Shown here piece after piece: positions 1 to 8,715 of a DNA stretch of 64,000 nucleotides (the first letter of the stretch is position 1; each line of letters opens with the position of its first letter). The position numbers and the translations under genes are program-made. The DNA is from Burkholderiales bacterium RIFCSPHIGHO2_01_FULL_63_240 (GTDB taxonomy: Bacteria > Pseudomonadota > Gammaproteobacteria > Burkholderiales > Burkholderiaceae_C). The notes under the pieces are model-generated. The model had not been told where the DNA came from and did not search any database. It was given only the letters and a program-made list of their open reading frames with translations. The stretch is taken from positions 248,001-312,000 of the forward strand of contig MERU01000002.1 in the NCBI GenBank assembly GCA_001770725.1, read 5' to 3'.

Positions 1-525
1 GCGGGAGAAGTCGGCCAGGTTTTTTTCGGTGGTGGTGCCGGCCTGCACGCAGACCTGCGCGCCCTTGAGCTGCCTGGCGCTGGTGAGCTTGAGCTTGGCT
101 GGCACCAGGAAACCCTGGCCATCGAAAAAGGTGATGGCCGTGAAGTGCAGGCCCAGAGAGGCGTCGCGCGTGAGCGTCCACGAGGTGTTGCGCGAGAGGA
201 TGTCGACCTGGCCCGATTGCAGCGAGGCAAAACGCTGGGTGGCATTCAGTGGCGTGAAGCGGACCTTGTCGCCACTGCCCAGCACGGCCGCGGCCACCGC
301 CCGACAGACGTCCACATCGAGTCCTTGCCAGCGCCCCTGGGCGTCAGGTGCAGAAAAACCAGCCACGCCGTTGCTGACGCCGCAGACGAGCTGGCCGCGC
401 TGACGGACGCCATCGAGCACCTTGCCGGCCTGGGCGGGCTGCCAAGCGAGGGCGCTCAGGAGCGCCAGGACGCATGGCAGGCTGGCCAGCCAGAAGGTGT
501 TCAGGCGCTTGGTGATCGTGGTCAT
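1..525 (-). CDS. amino-acid ABC transporter substrate-binding protein, truncated at window start
   Basis: Minus-strand translation MTTITKRLNTFWLASLPCVLALLSALAWQPAQAGKVLDGVRQRGQLVCGVSNGVAGFSAPDAQGRWQGLDVDVCRAVAAAVLG...; signal peptide plus periplasmic binding protein motif. Confidence 0.85.
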   Translation of the reverse strand, partial: MTTITKRLNTFWLASLPCVLALLSALAWQPAQAGKVLDGVRQRGQLVCGVSNGVAGFSAPDAQGRWQGLDVDVCRAVAAAVLGSGDKVRFTPLNATQRFASLQSGQVDILSRNTSWTLTRDASLGLHFTAITFFDGQGFLVPAKLKLTSARQLKGAQVCVQAGTTTEKNLADFSR

Positions 526-686
526 GCTGAAGTGGCGAGTGCGGGCCGGCAAACTTTAGCTTGAAAGCGGCAGGTGGTCGCCAGGATGGGCGCACATGAC
601 GCGCTGCAGCCGCACAACATAGTTGCTACGATGTATATTATGTCAACCAATGAATGGAGAGGCGAACGGCCCACAACACAGCCCTT

Positions 687-702
687 CGGCATGGCAATTG
701 CC
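687..702 (+). promoter_or_regulatory. candidate sigma-54 -24/-12 promoter upstream of glf: CGGCATGGCAATTGCC
   Basis: Exact match to GGCAYG-N4-TTGC, about 35 nt upstream of the GTG start. Confidence 0.75.
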
Positions 703-735
703 GCTCCTGGGTTGTAACACCAACCTGGAGACCCT

Positions 736-1920
736 GTGAACGGCCCTACCTCTTTCCCGACGGGCCATTTGCGCCCCGACAGCCCACCGACCGACGCCTT
801 CGACTACATGATTGTCGGCGCCGGTTTTGCCGGGGCCGTGCTGGCCGAACGGCTTGCCACCCAGCTCAACCAGCGGGTGCTCATGGTCGAGCGCCGCCAT
901 CACATTGGAGGCAACGCCTTTGACAGGCACGATGAACACGGCATCCTGGTGCACCCCTATGGGCCGCACATCTTTCACACCAACTCGGTTGACGTGTTCA
1001 AGTACCTGTCGCAGTTCACGAACTGGCGCCCCTACGAGCACAGGGTCAAGGCCAGTGTCGAGGGGCAGTTGCTGCCCATCCCGATCAACCTGGACACCAT
1101 CAACAGGCTGTATGGGCTGCACCTGAGCAGCCTGGAGATGGACTCGTTCCTGGCGCACAAGGCCGAGCCCAGGCCAGACGTCCTCACGGCAGAGGACGCG
1201 GTGGTCAGCAAGGTCGGTCGCGACCTCTACGACAAGTTTTTCCGCGGGTACACGCGCAAGCAATGGGGCCGAGACCCTTCCCAACTCGACGCCAGCGTCA
1301 CGGCGCGTGTTCCGTCCCGCACCAATCGGGACGATCGCTACTTCACCGACGTCCACCAGGCCATGCCTCAGCATGGTTACACCCGGATGTTCGAGCGCAT
1401 GCTCGACAGCCCCAACATCAAGGTCATGCTCAACACCGACTACCGGGAGGTTCAGCACCTGATCCCCTGGCGGCACATGATCTACACCGGACCGATCGAT
1501 GAGTTCTTCGAACACCGGTTCGGCGCGCTGCCCTACCGCAGCATCCGATTCGAGCACGTGACGCACCACGAGGAGAGGTTCCAGGAGGTGGGGACGATCA
1601 ACTACCCCAACGAGCATGCCTACACGCGGGTCACCGAATTCAAGCACCTCACCGGTCAGCGGCACCCGTGGACATCGCTGGTGTACGAGCACCCCAGCGC
1701 AGAAGGCGACCCCTACTACCCGATCCCGTGCCCTGACAACGCGGCGCTGTATCGGCAGTACCGCGACCAGGCGGAGAAGTTGCGGGACGTGACCTTCGTC
1801 GGGCGCCTGGCGTGCTATCAGTACTACAACATGGATCAAGTGGTGGCCCAGGCACTCAAGGTTTTCAAGACCTTGTCTCAGCAGCTGCTGTTGACGCCTC
1901 CTGACCGCGTGCCATCGTGA
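736..1920 (+). CDS. glf: UDP-galactopyranose mutase
   Basis: FAD-binding GAGFAGAVLAERLA, HPYGPHIFHTN, FFRGYTRKQWG, RLACYQYYNMDQVV motifs typical of Glf. Confidence 0.93.
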   Translation: MNGPTSFPTGHLRPDSPPTDAFDYMIVGAGFAGAVLAERLATQLNQRVLMVERRHHIGGNAFDRHDEHGILVHPYGPHIFHTNSVDVFKYLSQFTNWRPYEHRVKASVEGQLLPIPINLDTINRLYGLHLSSLEMDSFLAHKAEPRPDVLTAEDAVVSKVGRDLYDKFFRGYTRKQWGRDPSQLDASVTARVPSRTNRDDRYFTDVHQAMPQHGYTRMFERMLDSPNIKVMLNTDYREVQHLIPWRHMIYTGPIDEFFEHRFGALPYRSIRFEHVTHHEERFQEVGTINYPNEHAYTRVTEFKHLTGQRHPWTSLVYEHPSAEGDPYYPIPCPDNAALYRQYRDQAEKLRDVTFVGRLACYQYYNMDQVVAQALKVFKTLSQQLLLTPPDRVPS

Positions 1921-1936
1921 GGTGAGGCCGGGGCCA

Positions 1937-1963
1937 TGAAAAAGGGCGCTCCCTGAGCGCCCT
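1937..1963 (-). terminator. intrinsic terminator: AGGGCGCTC-AGG-GAGCGCCCT followed by TTTTT on minus strand
   Basis: Perfect 9-bp inverted repeat, 3-nt loop, with A-run on plus strand; lies between convergent glf and the Q-rich ORF. Confidence 0.75.
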
Positions 1964-2025
1964 CCTCTGCTGAACAACTCGCTGACGGCCTGTCAGGCGC
2001 CGCCAGCAGTGTGCTCATCAGCGGG

Positions 2026-2277
2026 TCATTGCTGACCCTTGGCGTCGTCTTCGCCACCGATCTGCTGCTGAGGCTGGCGCCGCTCGCTGCCGCCTTGTTG
2101 GCCAGACTGTTGACCAGACTGCTTGGAGCCCTGCTGCCCCGACGACTTGCCCATGTCCTGCTGCTGCTGGCCGGTTTGCTGGCCCTTCTGGCCTGGCTGG
2201 CTGGAAGGCTTGTTGCCGCCCGACTGGCCGGTGGAGATGTTGTTCTGGTTTTGATCGGTTTCGTTCTGCTGCTTCAT
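2026..2277 (-). CDS. small Gln/Gly/Ser-rich low-complexity hydrophilic protein
   Basis: MKQQNETDQNQNNISTGQSGG...SGQQGSKQSGQQSGQQGG...; terminator downstream and sigma-54-like promoter upstream. Confidence 0.7.
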   Translation of the reverse strand: MKQQNETDQNQNNISTGQSGGNKPSSQPGQKGQQTGQQQQDMGKSSGQQGSKQSGQQSGQQGGSERRQPQQQIGGEDDAKGQQ

Positions 2278-2326
2278 GATGGCTCCTGTTTCAGTGAGGT
2301 CTTGCGCGGATGCGCCTGATTGAGGG

Positions 2327-2342
2327 GGCAACGGGCGTGCCT
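2327..2342 (-). promoter_or_regulatory. candidate sigma-54 promoter: AGGCACGCCCGTTGCC
   Basis: GGCACG-N4-TTGC on minus strand about 50 nt upstream of ATG at 2277. Confidence 0.75.
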
Positions 2343-2357
2343 GCTGCCCCCGATGGC

Positions 2358-3080
2358 TCAGTCATTCGCCTTGTTGCTCGAGCTGCGAAGGTCCTGAGCG
2401 GTGCTGAGGTGGTGCTTCAAGGTTGGAAGGGTGTTCTGCACGAAGAGCTTCAGCTCTGCATCCTTGGCGTTCTTTTGCATGGACTCGAACAGCTGAATGT
2501 CCTTCTGGTGATCGCGGATGCCGACCATCTCCACGAACTGCTTGTCGAAGGAAGTGCCCTTAGCCTGACTCAGCTTGTCGATGCTGGCCTGCTTGTCGGC
2601 AGGGATGTCAGTGGGAACCTCCATGCGACCATTGGCGATTTGTCGCAGCTTGTCGTTGGCCGCCCCATGGTCATTGAGCAGTTGCTCGGCCATTCGCTTC
2701 GTCGCGTCGCTCTGGGCACGATCGGCTGCCAGGGCGGCCACCGCCACCTCGTACAAGCCGGACTCAAGGGCCTGGCGCACGAAACGCTGCTCTGCTTCGC
2801 TCAACGGCTTGAGGGAGTTGGTGCCCGCCGCCGGACTGGCGAGCGTTTCATCGAGCCGACCGTTGGGCAAGGTGGTGTTGGACGTGGCACCCGGGGCGCT
2901 GGCCCCGCCCTCCAATCCGGCGGTGTGCTCCGTGCCCATGACCAGACCGCTTCCGCCTGCTTCCGAGCTGGACATCGCAACGGGAGGGGTGACGGTCTCC
3001 CGTCTGTCGCAGGCGGTCAGCAGCGGGACGCCAACTGCCATGGCCCATGTCAGGGCACGAACTGTGTGTGATGCTGTCAT
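2358..3080 (-). CDS. DUF4142 domain-containing lipoprotein-like protein
   Basis: Signal/lipobox-like LLTACDRR; helical DUF4142 pattern EQRFVRQALESGLYEVAVAALAADRAQSDATKRMAEQLLNDHGAANDKLRQIA. Confidence 0.85.
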   Translation of the reverse strand: MTASHTVRALTWAMAVGVPLLTACDRRETVTPPVAMSSSEAGGSGLVMGTEHTAGLEGGASAPGATSNTTLPNGRLDETLASPAAGTNSLKPLSEAEQRFVRQALESGLYEVAVAALAADRAQSDATKRMAEQLLNDHGAANDKLRQIANGRMEVPTDIPADKQASIDKLSQAKGTSFDKQFVEMVGIRDHQKDIQLFESMQKNAKDAELKLFVQNTLPTLKHHLSTAQDLRSSSNKAND

Positions 3081-3119
3081 GTTGATCTTCCTTGTTGGCT
3101 GAAAGCGGGCGAACCACAA

Positions 3120-3701
3120 TCAGTGCGCCGCTTCGCTGGAGGAGGACGAAGAGGACGTGGCTTGCGCCCCATCGGCATCGCCCAGGCCTTGTTCGGCCAT
3201 GCGTTGCTGACGCAATTGCTGCATGTCGTCGCGCAAGTTGCGCCAGTTCATGCGGGCCCTGCTCAGTCCGGCAAAGATCTCGCCCTCCTCTTCCTTGACG
3301 TGGTGCTTGATGTATTCCCCCAGCACGGTGAAGGTGGCGCAGTAGCGCTCGTCCGAGCAGTCCATGGTCTTGAGCTGATCGATCAGCACATGGAAGGTCA
3401 TGTGCTCGACTTCGGCCTCGTCGATCAGACCGTCTTCTGCCAGCACGGTGCGGATGGCGGGATAGAACAGGTTCTCCTCGAGCTCGGCGTGGATCTCCAG
3501 CTCCGCGATGGTCGTGCGGACCAGTGCCTCGCACGAGGCCTCATCCTGCTTGTCCAGCTTTTCGAAGTCACGGAAGGCTTTTTTCACGCGCCGGTGATCC
3601 TCCTTGAGCTGATCGATGATTTCGTTGCGCGCGGCGGTGTCGGCTCGCGAGGCAGTTCGATGGGCGGAACCGGTGCTCGGTTCGGTGCGGGTGGTGGGCA
3701 T
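3120..3701 (-). CDS. hemerythrin domain-containing protein
   Basis: IIDQLKEDHRRVKKAF...HAELEENLFYPAI...EHMTFHVLIDQL...YIKHHVKEEEGEIF: conserved His/Glu pattern. Confidence 0.9.
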   Translation of the reverse strand: MPTTRTEPSTGSAHRTASRADTAARNEIIDQLKEDHRRVKKAFRDFEKLDKQDEASCEALVRTTIAELEIHAELEENLFYPAIRTVLAEDGLIDEAEVEHMTFHVLIDQLKTMDCSDERYCATFTVLGEYIKHHVKEEEGEIFAGLSRARMNWRNLRDDMQQLRQQRMAEQGLGDADGAQATSSSSSSSEAAH

Positions 3702-3740
3702 GCGTTTCTCCTTCTTCAAAGGTGGGGAACGCATCCATTC

Positions 3741-3756
3741 GGCAAACGCCATGCCG
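3741..3756 (-). promoter_or_regulatory. candidate sigma-54 promoter: CGGCATGGCGTTTGCC
   Basis: GGCATG-N4-TTGC on minus strand about 40 nt upstream of hemerythrin start (3701). Confidence 0.75.
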
Positions 3757-3927
3757 CCTCAGTCCACGCTGTGGCGATGGAGCAAGCCAGCCCCGCCCTG
3801 CCCTGTTGATCAGGGCGGGCTGACCGATGGGTTCAACAGGCCGCGCCTGCGATGCCGCCGGCAAGGAGGGGCAAACTTTGCAGCAAAGTTGCACCGTCCA
3901 TGGCGCGAGCCTGATGGGGGGCGATGT

Positions 3928-5319
3928 TCAGACCAGCGATGACTCGCTGTTGTCGGTTGAACTCAGGTCGCCGGAGTAATCCTTGAGCCTGTTGTAAAGG
4001 GTCTTGAGGCTGATGCCCAAGGTGGCCGCTGTGCGCTCTTTGTGGTTGTCAAAGTGCCGCAAGGTGGCCAGGATGAGGAAGCGCTCGGCTTCCGCCATCG
4101 ACTGTCCGATGCGCAACGTCACGGATGGGCCGTCGTCAGGCCTGTCCACCGCGGCCGCCGGGCGGATCGAAGGTGCAAGGAGCGCCGCATCGATCTCAGG
4201 TCCGTTGGCCATCACATAACTTCTTTGCACCACATTGCGCAGCTCGCGCACGTTGCCTGGCCAACGGTGGCAAGCCATGGACTGCAAGGCCTGTGGGGTG
4301 AACAAGGCTGCACGCCCTTCTTTCCTGGCGATCTCTTCGAGGAAATGGGCCGCCAGCAAGGGGATGTCATCGATGCGATCCCTCAGCGGCGGCACCTCGA
4401 CCGGGAAAACGTTCAAGCGATAGAGCAGGTCTTCGCGCAGCTTGCCTTGTGCCACGGCCTGAATGGGGTCGCGGTTCGTGGCGGCGATGATGCGCACGTC
4501 TGTCTCGCGGTCCTGCGTCGACCCAACCCGCATGAACATGCCCGTCTCGAGCACCCGCAGCAGCTTGACCTGCAGCTCCAGCGGCATCTCGGTGACCTCA
4601 TCGAGGAAAAGGGTGCCGCCGTGCGCACGCTCGAAGAACCCCTGGTGCATGCGCTCGGCACCCGTGAAGCTGCCCTTCTCGTGGCCGAAGATTTCGCTTT
4701 CGATGAGGTTGGGCGATATCGCTCCGCAGTTCACCGCCAGGAATGGCTGCTTGCGTCGTCGGCTGAGGTCGTGAACGGTTTGTGCAACGACTTCCTTGCC
4801 GCTGCCGCTTTCACCCGTCACGAAAACCGTGACCGAGGTGACCGCGACCTTGGCGAGCTGTTCGTAGACCCGTTGCATCGCGGCTGACCGCCCCCACAGC
4901 AAACCAAAGTTGCCGCGCTCGAGCACTCTCTCTCGCATCGAACTCAGCTCGGCCTGGAGTTCCGCAGGCCTCATCAAACGAGACAGGATGCCCTGCAGCT
5001 GCTTGATGTTGACGGGTTTGATGAGGTAGTCCGTTGCGCCATGGCGCAACGCCTGGATGGAGGTCTCGAGGCTGGCGTGACCGGTGATGAACACCACTTC
5101 CGAGTTGCTCAGCTCGGACGAGTCATGGATCAATTCCATGCCGCTGCCATCGGGCAGCATGAGGTCCAGCAGCACCAGATCAGGCTGATTCATCGCCAGC
5201 TGGGCGCGCGCTTCACGCAGGCTGTGAGCGGTGGCAACAGTGAAGCCTTCGGTGGCAATCAGCGCCGCCATGACTTCTGCAGATTCGCGGTCATCTTCCA
5301 CGATCAAGGCATGGCTCAT
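3928..5319 (-). CDS. sigma-54-dependent response regulator (NtrC family: REC-AAA+-Fis HTH)
   Basis: REC domain ALIVEDDRESAEVM...VLLDLMLPDGSG; Walker A GESGSGKE; GSFTGA loop; GTLFLDEVTEMP; C-terminal Fis-like HTH RTAATLGISLKTLYNRLKDY. Confidence 0.95.
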   Translation of the reverse strand: MSHALIVEDDRESAEVMAALIATEGFTVATAHSLREARAQLAMNQPDLVLLDLMLPDGSGMELIHDSSELSNSEVVFITGHASLETSIQALRHGATDYLIKPVNIKQLQGILSRLMRPAELQAELSSMRERVLERGNFGLLWGRSAAMQRVYEQLAKVAVTSVTVFVTGESGSGKEVVAQTVHDLSRRRKQPFLAVNCGAISPNLIESEIFGHEKGSFTGAERMHQGFFERAHGGTLFLDEVTEMPLELQVKLLRVLETGMFMRVGSTQDRETDVRIIAATNRDPIQAVAQGKLREDLLYRLNVFPVEVPPLRDRIDDIPLLAAHFLEEIARKEGRAALFTPQALQSMACHRWPGNVRELRNVVQRSYVMANGPEIDAALLAPSIRPAAAVDRPDDGPSVTLRIGQSMAEAERFLILATLRHFDNHKERTAATLGISLKTLYNRLKDYSGDLSSTDNSESSLV

Positions 5320-5483
5320 GAATTTCTCCTGTGGGAGTCGAACCGTCACGCTAGCTCAATTGATGAGCGCATTCGTAACGAATCGCTAGATCGTTGAGAA
5401 GGCCACTGAAGCGAATGGCCATTATGGGGTGCATCGCCATGATTCCCAAGATGTGAAAGGGCGCGGCGAAACTTCGGAGGGCC

Positions 5484-5499
5484 AGGCACGCTGTTTGCC
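5484..5499 (+). promoter_or_regulatory. candidate sigma-54 promoter: AGGCACGCTGTTTGCC
   Basis: GGCACG-N4-TTGC in the intergenic region upstream of the DUF421 gene. Confidence 0.7.
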
Positions 5500-5611
5500 C
5501 CAGGGCACCCTCACCCAACAACGTGGATCGCCATGAGGACATCAAGCAGCATTGCGTCACGCACTGCCCTGGCTGCAGGCAGGGTGATTCACCCTTCATC
5601 GCAGCGTTGAC

Positions 5612-6085
5612 ATGCTGATGCAGGCCCTTTTCGGCGTGACGACGTCACCCATCGAGATCGTCATCCGGGGAACGGCCGTCTACTGGTTCCTGTTCCTGAT
5701 CTTTCGCTTCGTGCTGCGGCGCGACATCGGGTCGGTGACCATTGCCGACGTGCTGGTGCTCATCCTCATTGCGGACGCCTCGCAGAATGCGATGGCGGGC
5801 GAATACCGCACGCTCAGCGAAGGGGCCTTGCTCATCTCCACCATCGTCGCGTGGAATTACGCACTGGATTGGGCGAGTTTCCGATGGCCCTGGCTCAGCC
5901 GCCTGATCAGCCCTCCTCCACTGTTGCTGGTGCGGCATGGCAGGGTGCTGCAGCGCAACCTCCAGCAGGAACTCATCACCACCGACGAACTGCTGTCCAA
6001 GCTTCGATCACAAGGCGTGGAAGACGTGAGCAAGGTCCGCAAGGCTTACATGGAGCCAGATGGCTCCATCAGCGTGCTCAAGTGA
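5612..6085 (+). CDS. DUF421 (YetF-like) membrane protein
   Basis: N-terminal TM helices; RGTAVYWFLFLIFRFVLRRDIGSVTIADVLVLILIADASQNAM; C-terminal YetF-like LLVRHGRVLQRNLQQELITTDELLSKLRSQGVEDVSKVRKAYMEPDGSISV. Confidence 0.88.
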   Translation: MLMQALFGVTTSPIEIVIRGTAVYWFLFLIFRFVLRRDIGSVTIADVLVLILIADASQNAMAGEYRTLSEGALLISTIVAWNYALDWASFRWPWLSRLISPPPLLLVRHGRVLQRNLQQELITTDELLSKLRSQGVEDVSKVRKAYMEPDGSISVLK

Positions 6086-6102
6086 TGTGTGAGCCCGGAT
6101 CC

Positions 6103-6118
6103 GGGCATGTGGCTTGCC
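6103..6118 (+). promoter_or_regulatory. candidate sigma-54 promoter: GGGCATGTGGCTTGCC
   Basis: GGCATG-N4-TTGC upstream of the glycosyltransferase at 6225. Confidence 0.7.
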
Positions 6119-6224
6119 CATTCCCGGATCCCGAGCTCAACGACCGAAGGACTCGCATGCCCTGCCTGCCGAACCGAATGCTGCCCGCCCTGATCCAACA
6201 TCCCTGTCTTGCGAGGGGTGTTTG

Positions 6225-7181
6225 ATGGGCACACGGCGATTGAACATCCTCACCTGGCCTGTGCATGGCAGCTACATGCAGTACCTCTCGCAGGTGCCGC
6301 ACGATTTCTACCTCGTGCGCGATGCCTCCGGCAGCGTTGATCACACAGGCCGCAGCGGCAAATTGCCTTGGGGCAGCAATGTGCATGAGGCACCGGTCGA
6401 GCTGCTTGAATCGATGCCCTTCGATGTGGTGCTGTTTCAGTCACCGTCGGCCTACCTGCAGGACCAACACTGCCTGCTGAGCCAGGCGCAGCGCAACTTG
6501 CCGAAGATCTACCTGGAACTCGACCCTCCCGAGGGCCACCCGACAGACACCCGCCACGTGGTGGACGACCCCGACGTCTTGCTGGTGCATGTCAGCGCCT
6601 TCAACGAATTGATGTGGGACAGTGGTCGCACGCCCACGCGGGTCATCGAGCACGGTGTTCGACTGATCCAGCCTGCGAGCTACCAGGGCGGCCGCGATGC
6701 GGGCATCGTGGTCGTCGATCACCTGGGCACACGGGGGCGCCAGTCAGGCCTTGATGTCTACCATCGCGTGCGCCAGGAGGTGCCACTCGACCTCTTCGGG
6801 ATGGCCTCGGAGGAGCTGCCCGGAGGGCGAGGTGAAGTGGCGCACCAGGTGCTGCCATCCCTGATGAGTTCCTTTCGCTTTTTCTTTCACCCGGTGCGCT
6901 ACACCGGCATGAGCCTGTCCTTGATCGAAGCGATGATGGTGGGCTTGCCCGTTGTCGGTCTGGCGACCACCGAACTGGCCACGGTCATACGGCCCGGACA
7001 CGAGGGATACATCGACACCAGCATCGATCGCCTGGTTGACGCCATGCGGTGGCTGATCGGCCACCCGCAGGACGCCGAGATCATGGGAGAGGCCGCCCGG
7101 GCCACCGCCTGCGAGCGCTTTCACATCGATCGTTTCGTGAACGACTGGCAACGCGCGCTGAGCGAGGTCACGGGCGGTTGA
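6225..7181 (+). CDS. glycosyltransferase (GT-B, family 1-like)
   Basis: MGTRRLNILTWPVHGSYMQYLSQVPHDFYLV...; C-terminal MSLSLIEAMMVGLPVVGLATTELATVI. Confidence 0.8.
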   Translation: MGTRRLNILTWPVHGSYMQYLSQVPHDFYLVRDASGSVDHTGRSGKLPWGSNVHEAPVELLESMPFDVVLFQSPSAYLQDQHCLLSQAQRNLPKIYLELDPPEGHPTDTRHVVDDPDVLLVHVSAFNELMWDSGRTPTRVIEHGVRLIQPASYQGGRDAGIVVVDHLGTRGRQSGLDVYHRVRQEVPLDLFGMASEELPGGRGEVAHQVLPSLMSSFRFFFHPVRYTGMSLSLIEAMMVGLPVVGLATTELATVIRPGHEGYIDTSIDRLVDAMRWLIGHPQDAEIMGEAARATACERFHIDRFVNDWQRALSEVTGG

Positions 7182-7183
7182 GA

Positions 7184-7636
7184 TCAGTCTTGCGCGCGCA
7201 GCCGGTCTCGCATCAGGCGAATCTGATCGTGGTTGCGCAAGGCGCCCTCTTGCTGACGGATGACCACCATCCGGATGTTGGCGGGCAGGTCCTGCTCGAT
7301 GGCCTTCTTGTATCGGGCCTTGGCCACGTCTTCACCTCGCTCGCATTCCTCGAGCATCGCCAGGTCGGAGTAGCCGCTGAGGGTGCCCTTCAGCGCCACC
7401 CAGCCACGATGGACTGCACCACTGGCGCTGCCACTGCTCTCCGGTGTGCCGCCCAGTTGGGTCACCAGTGACTGCAACTCCATCGCGGCCCCGTTGCACT
7501 CGCGGGAACGCGACTGGAAAAGCTCCCTCAACTCGGTGGAATGCGTGTGTTCGGCACATGCCTTGAAGCCGTGTTCACCATCCCGGCAGTTTTCGATGAG
7601 GTCGTTGAGTACATCGATGACATCTTCATTCGTCAT
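7184..7636 (-). CDS. PA2169-like four-helix-bundle protein (DUF2383)
   Basis: MTNEDVIDVLNDLIENCRDGEHGFKACAEHTHSTELRELFQSRSRECNGAAMELQSLVTQLGG: ferritin-like DUF2383 pattern. Confidence 0.85.
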   Translation of the reverse strand: MTNEDVIDVLNDLIENCRDGEHGFKACAEHTHSTELRELFQSRSRECNGAAMELQSLVTQLGGTPESSGSASGAVHRGWVALKGTLSGYSDLAMLEECERGEDVAKARYKKAIEQDLPANIRMVVIRQQEGALRNHDQIRLMRDRLRAQD

Positions 7637-7692
7637 GTTTCGCTCCTGTCTGGGTGGATGGCCCACCAGGATGGTGGGCACTGAAGCAGCTC

Positions 7693-7708
7693 AGCACATG
7701 GCGTTCCC
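7693..7708 (-). promoter_or_regulatory. weaker candidate sigma-54 promoter: GGGAACGCCATGTGCT
   Basis: GG/GC spacing conserved; resembles the element at 25784..25799; about 57 nt upstream of DUF2383 start. Confidence 0.4.
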
Positions 7709-7762
7709 GCCACCTGCCTCACCTGCCTTTGCAAGCGATTGCATCCGCGGCCACCCGCAGGA

Positions 7763-7778
7763 AGGCATGGCGATTGCC
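7763..7778 (+). promoter_or_regulatory. candidate sigma-54 promoter: AGGCATGGCGATTGCC
   Basis: Identical 16-mer to 18418..18433; upstream of outer-membrane protein gene. Confidence 0.75.
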
Positions 7779-7864
7779 ACACAGGCTTGCGATCCCCATT
7801 GCCAAAGCGTGACTGTCCCCCATGACAGCACGGGCTTCACACCCCTTCAGAAAAGGAAAACGCC

Positions 7865-8629
7865 ATGCGTCATGCCAACCACCCCTTTGTGTTGACCCTC
7901 ATCACCTTCGCCGCGTTGACGACTGCGGCGGCGGCGCAAGCGCAGTCATCCACGTCTGCAGACAGGCCCGTCGAGGTGGCCCCGACCGAGCCTTCAGGCA
8001 TCGGTAGCACCCCTTCTGCAAATCCGGCCGCCACGTCGGGCGATGCAGTTGCGCCCGCCAGCGCACCGATGGCCTTTGACCCACCCGCGGCAGGCAGTCG
8101 ATATGGTGGGGACGGCTACTCCTGGCTGCCTTACACGACCAGGGGATACGTTGGCATCAGTGGCGGCCAGGTCGAGATTGGCGACATGGCGTGTTCGCCG
8201 CTTTACAGCTGCGATGACAGCAGTGACCGCGTCATCAAGGCCTACACCGGCGGGATGTTCAACGAATACTTCGGCATCGAGCTGGCTTACTTCAACACCG
8301 GCAACATTGACCGATCGGGTGGTCGCGTGCGAGCCCATGGCGGCAACGTCAGCCTCATCGCCCAAGCACCCCTGGGCACGATGGCCGCGGTCTATGCCAA
8401 GGTCGGCGGCACCTACGCCTGGACCAAGACCTCGGTGGGCCCGCTGGCCATCGGCATCCCGAGCGGCAATGAAAGTGACGCGGGGGCGTCGTATGGTGCG
8501 GGCCTGCGCGTGAACGCCTCGCAAAACTGGGCGTTCGTCCTCGAATGGGAGCGCCACTCTCTGAAGTTCGCGGGCGACGACAAGAACGGCACCAAGTTGA
8601 CCACCTTGGGCGTGCAGTACCGCTTCTGA
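7865..8629 (+). CDS. outer membrane beta-barrel protein
   Basis: Signal peptide; RGYVGISGGQVEIG...TLGVQYRF with C-terminal aromatic residue typical of barrel proteins. Confidence 0.8.
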   Translation: MRHANHPFVLTLITFAALTTAAAAQAQSSTSADRPVEVAPTEPSGIGSTPSANPAATSGDAVAPASAPMAFDPPAAGSRYGGDGYSWLPYTTRGYVGISGGQVEIGDMACSPLYSCDDSSDRVIKAYTGGMFNEYFGIELAYFNTGNIDRSGGRVRAHGGNVSLIAQAPLGTMAAVYAKVGGTYAWTKTSVGPLAIGIPSGNESDAGASYGAGLRVNASQNWAFVLEWERHSLKFAGDDKNGTKLTTLGVQYRF

Positions 8630-8640
8630 TGGCTGCCTGG

Positions 8641-8679
8641 GGGACGCCAACGCCCAAGTCGACCTGACGTTGGCGTCCC
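8641..8679. terminator. strong hairpin GGGACGCCAACG-15nt-CGTTGGCGTCCC between convergent genes
   Basis: Perfect 12-bp inverted repeat immediately after the beta-barrel gene; no clear T-tract. Confidence 0.5.
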
Positions 8680-8715
8680 ACAGCGTTCATGCGGATCGGG
8701 CATGCAACGCAAGCT

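Noticed and set aside
7661-7679. Hairpin GCCCACC-AGGAT-GGTGGGC upstream of the DUF2383 gene
   Set aside because: Short stem in GC-rich DNA without T-tract or known riboregulator features; could be chance.
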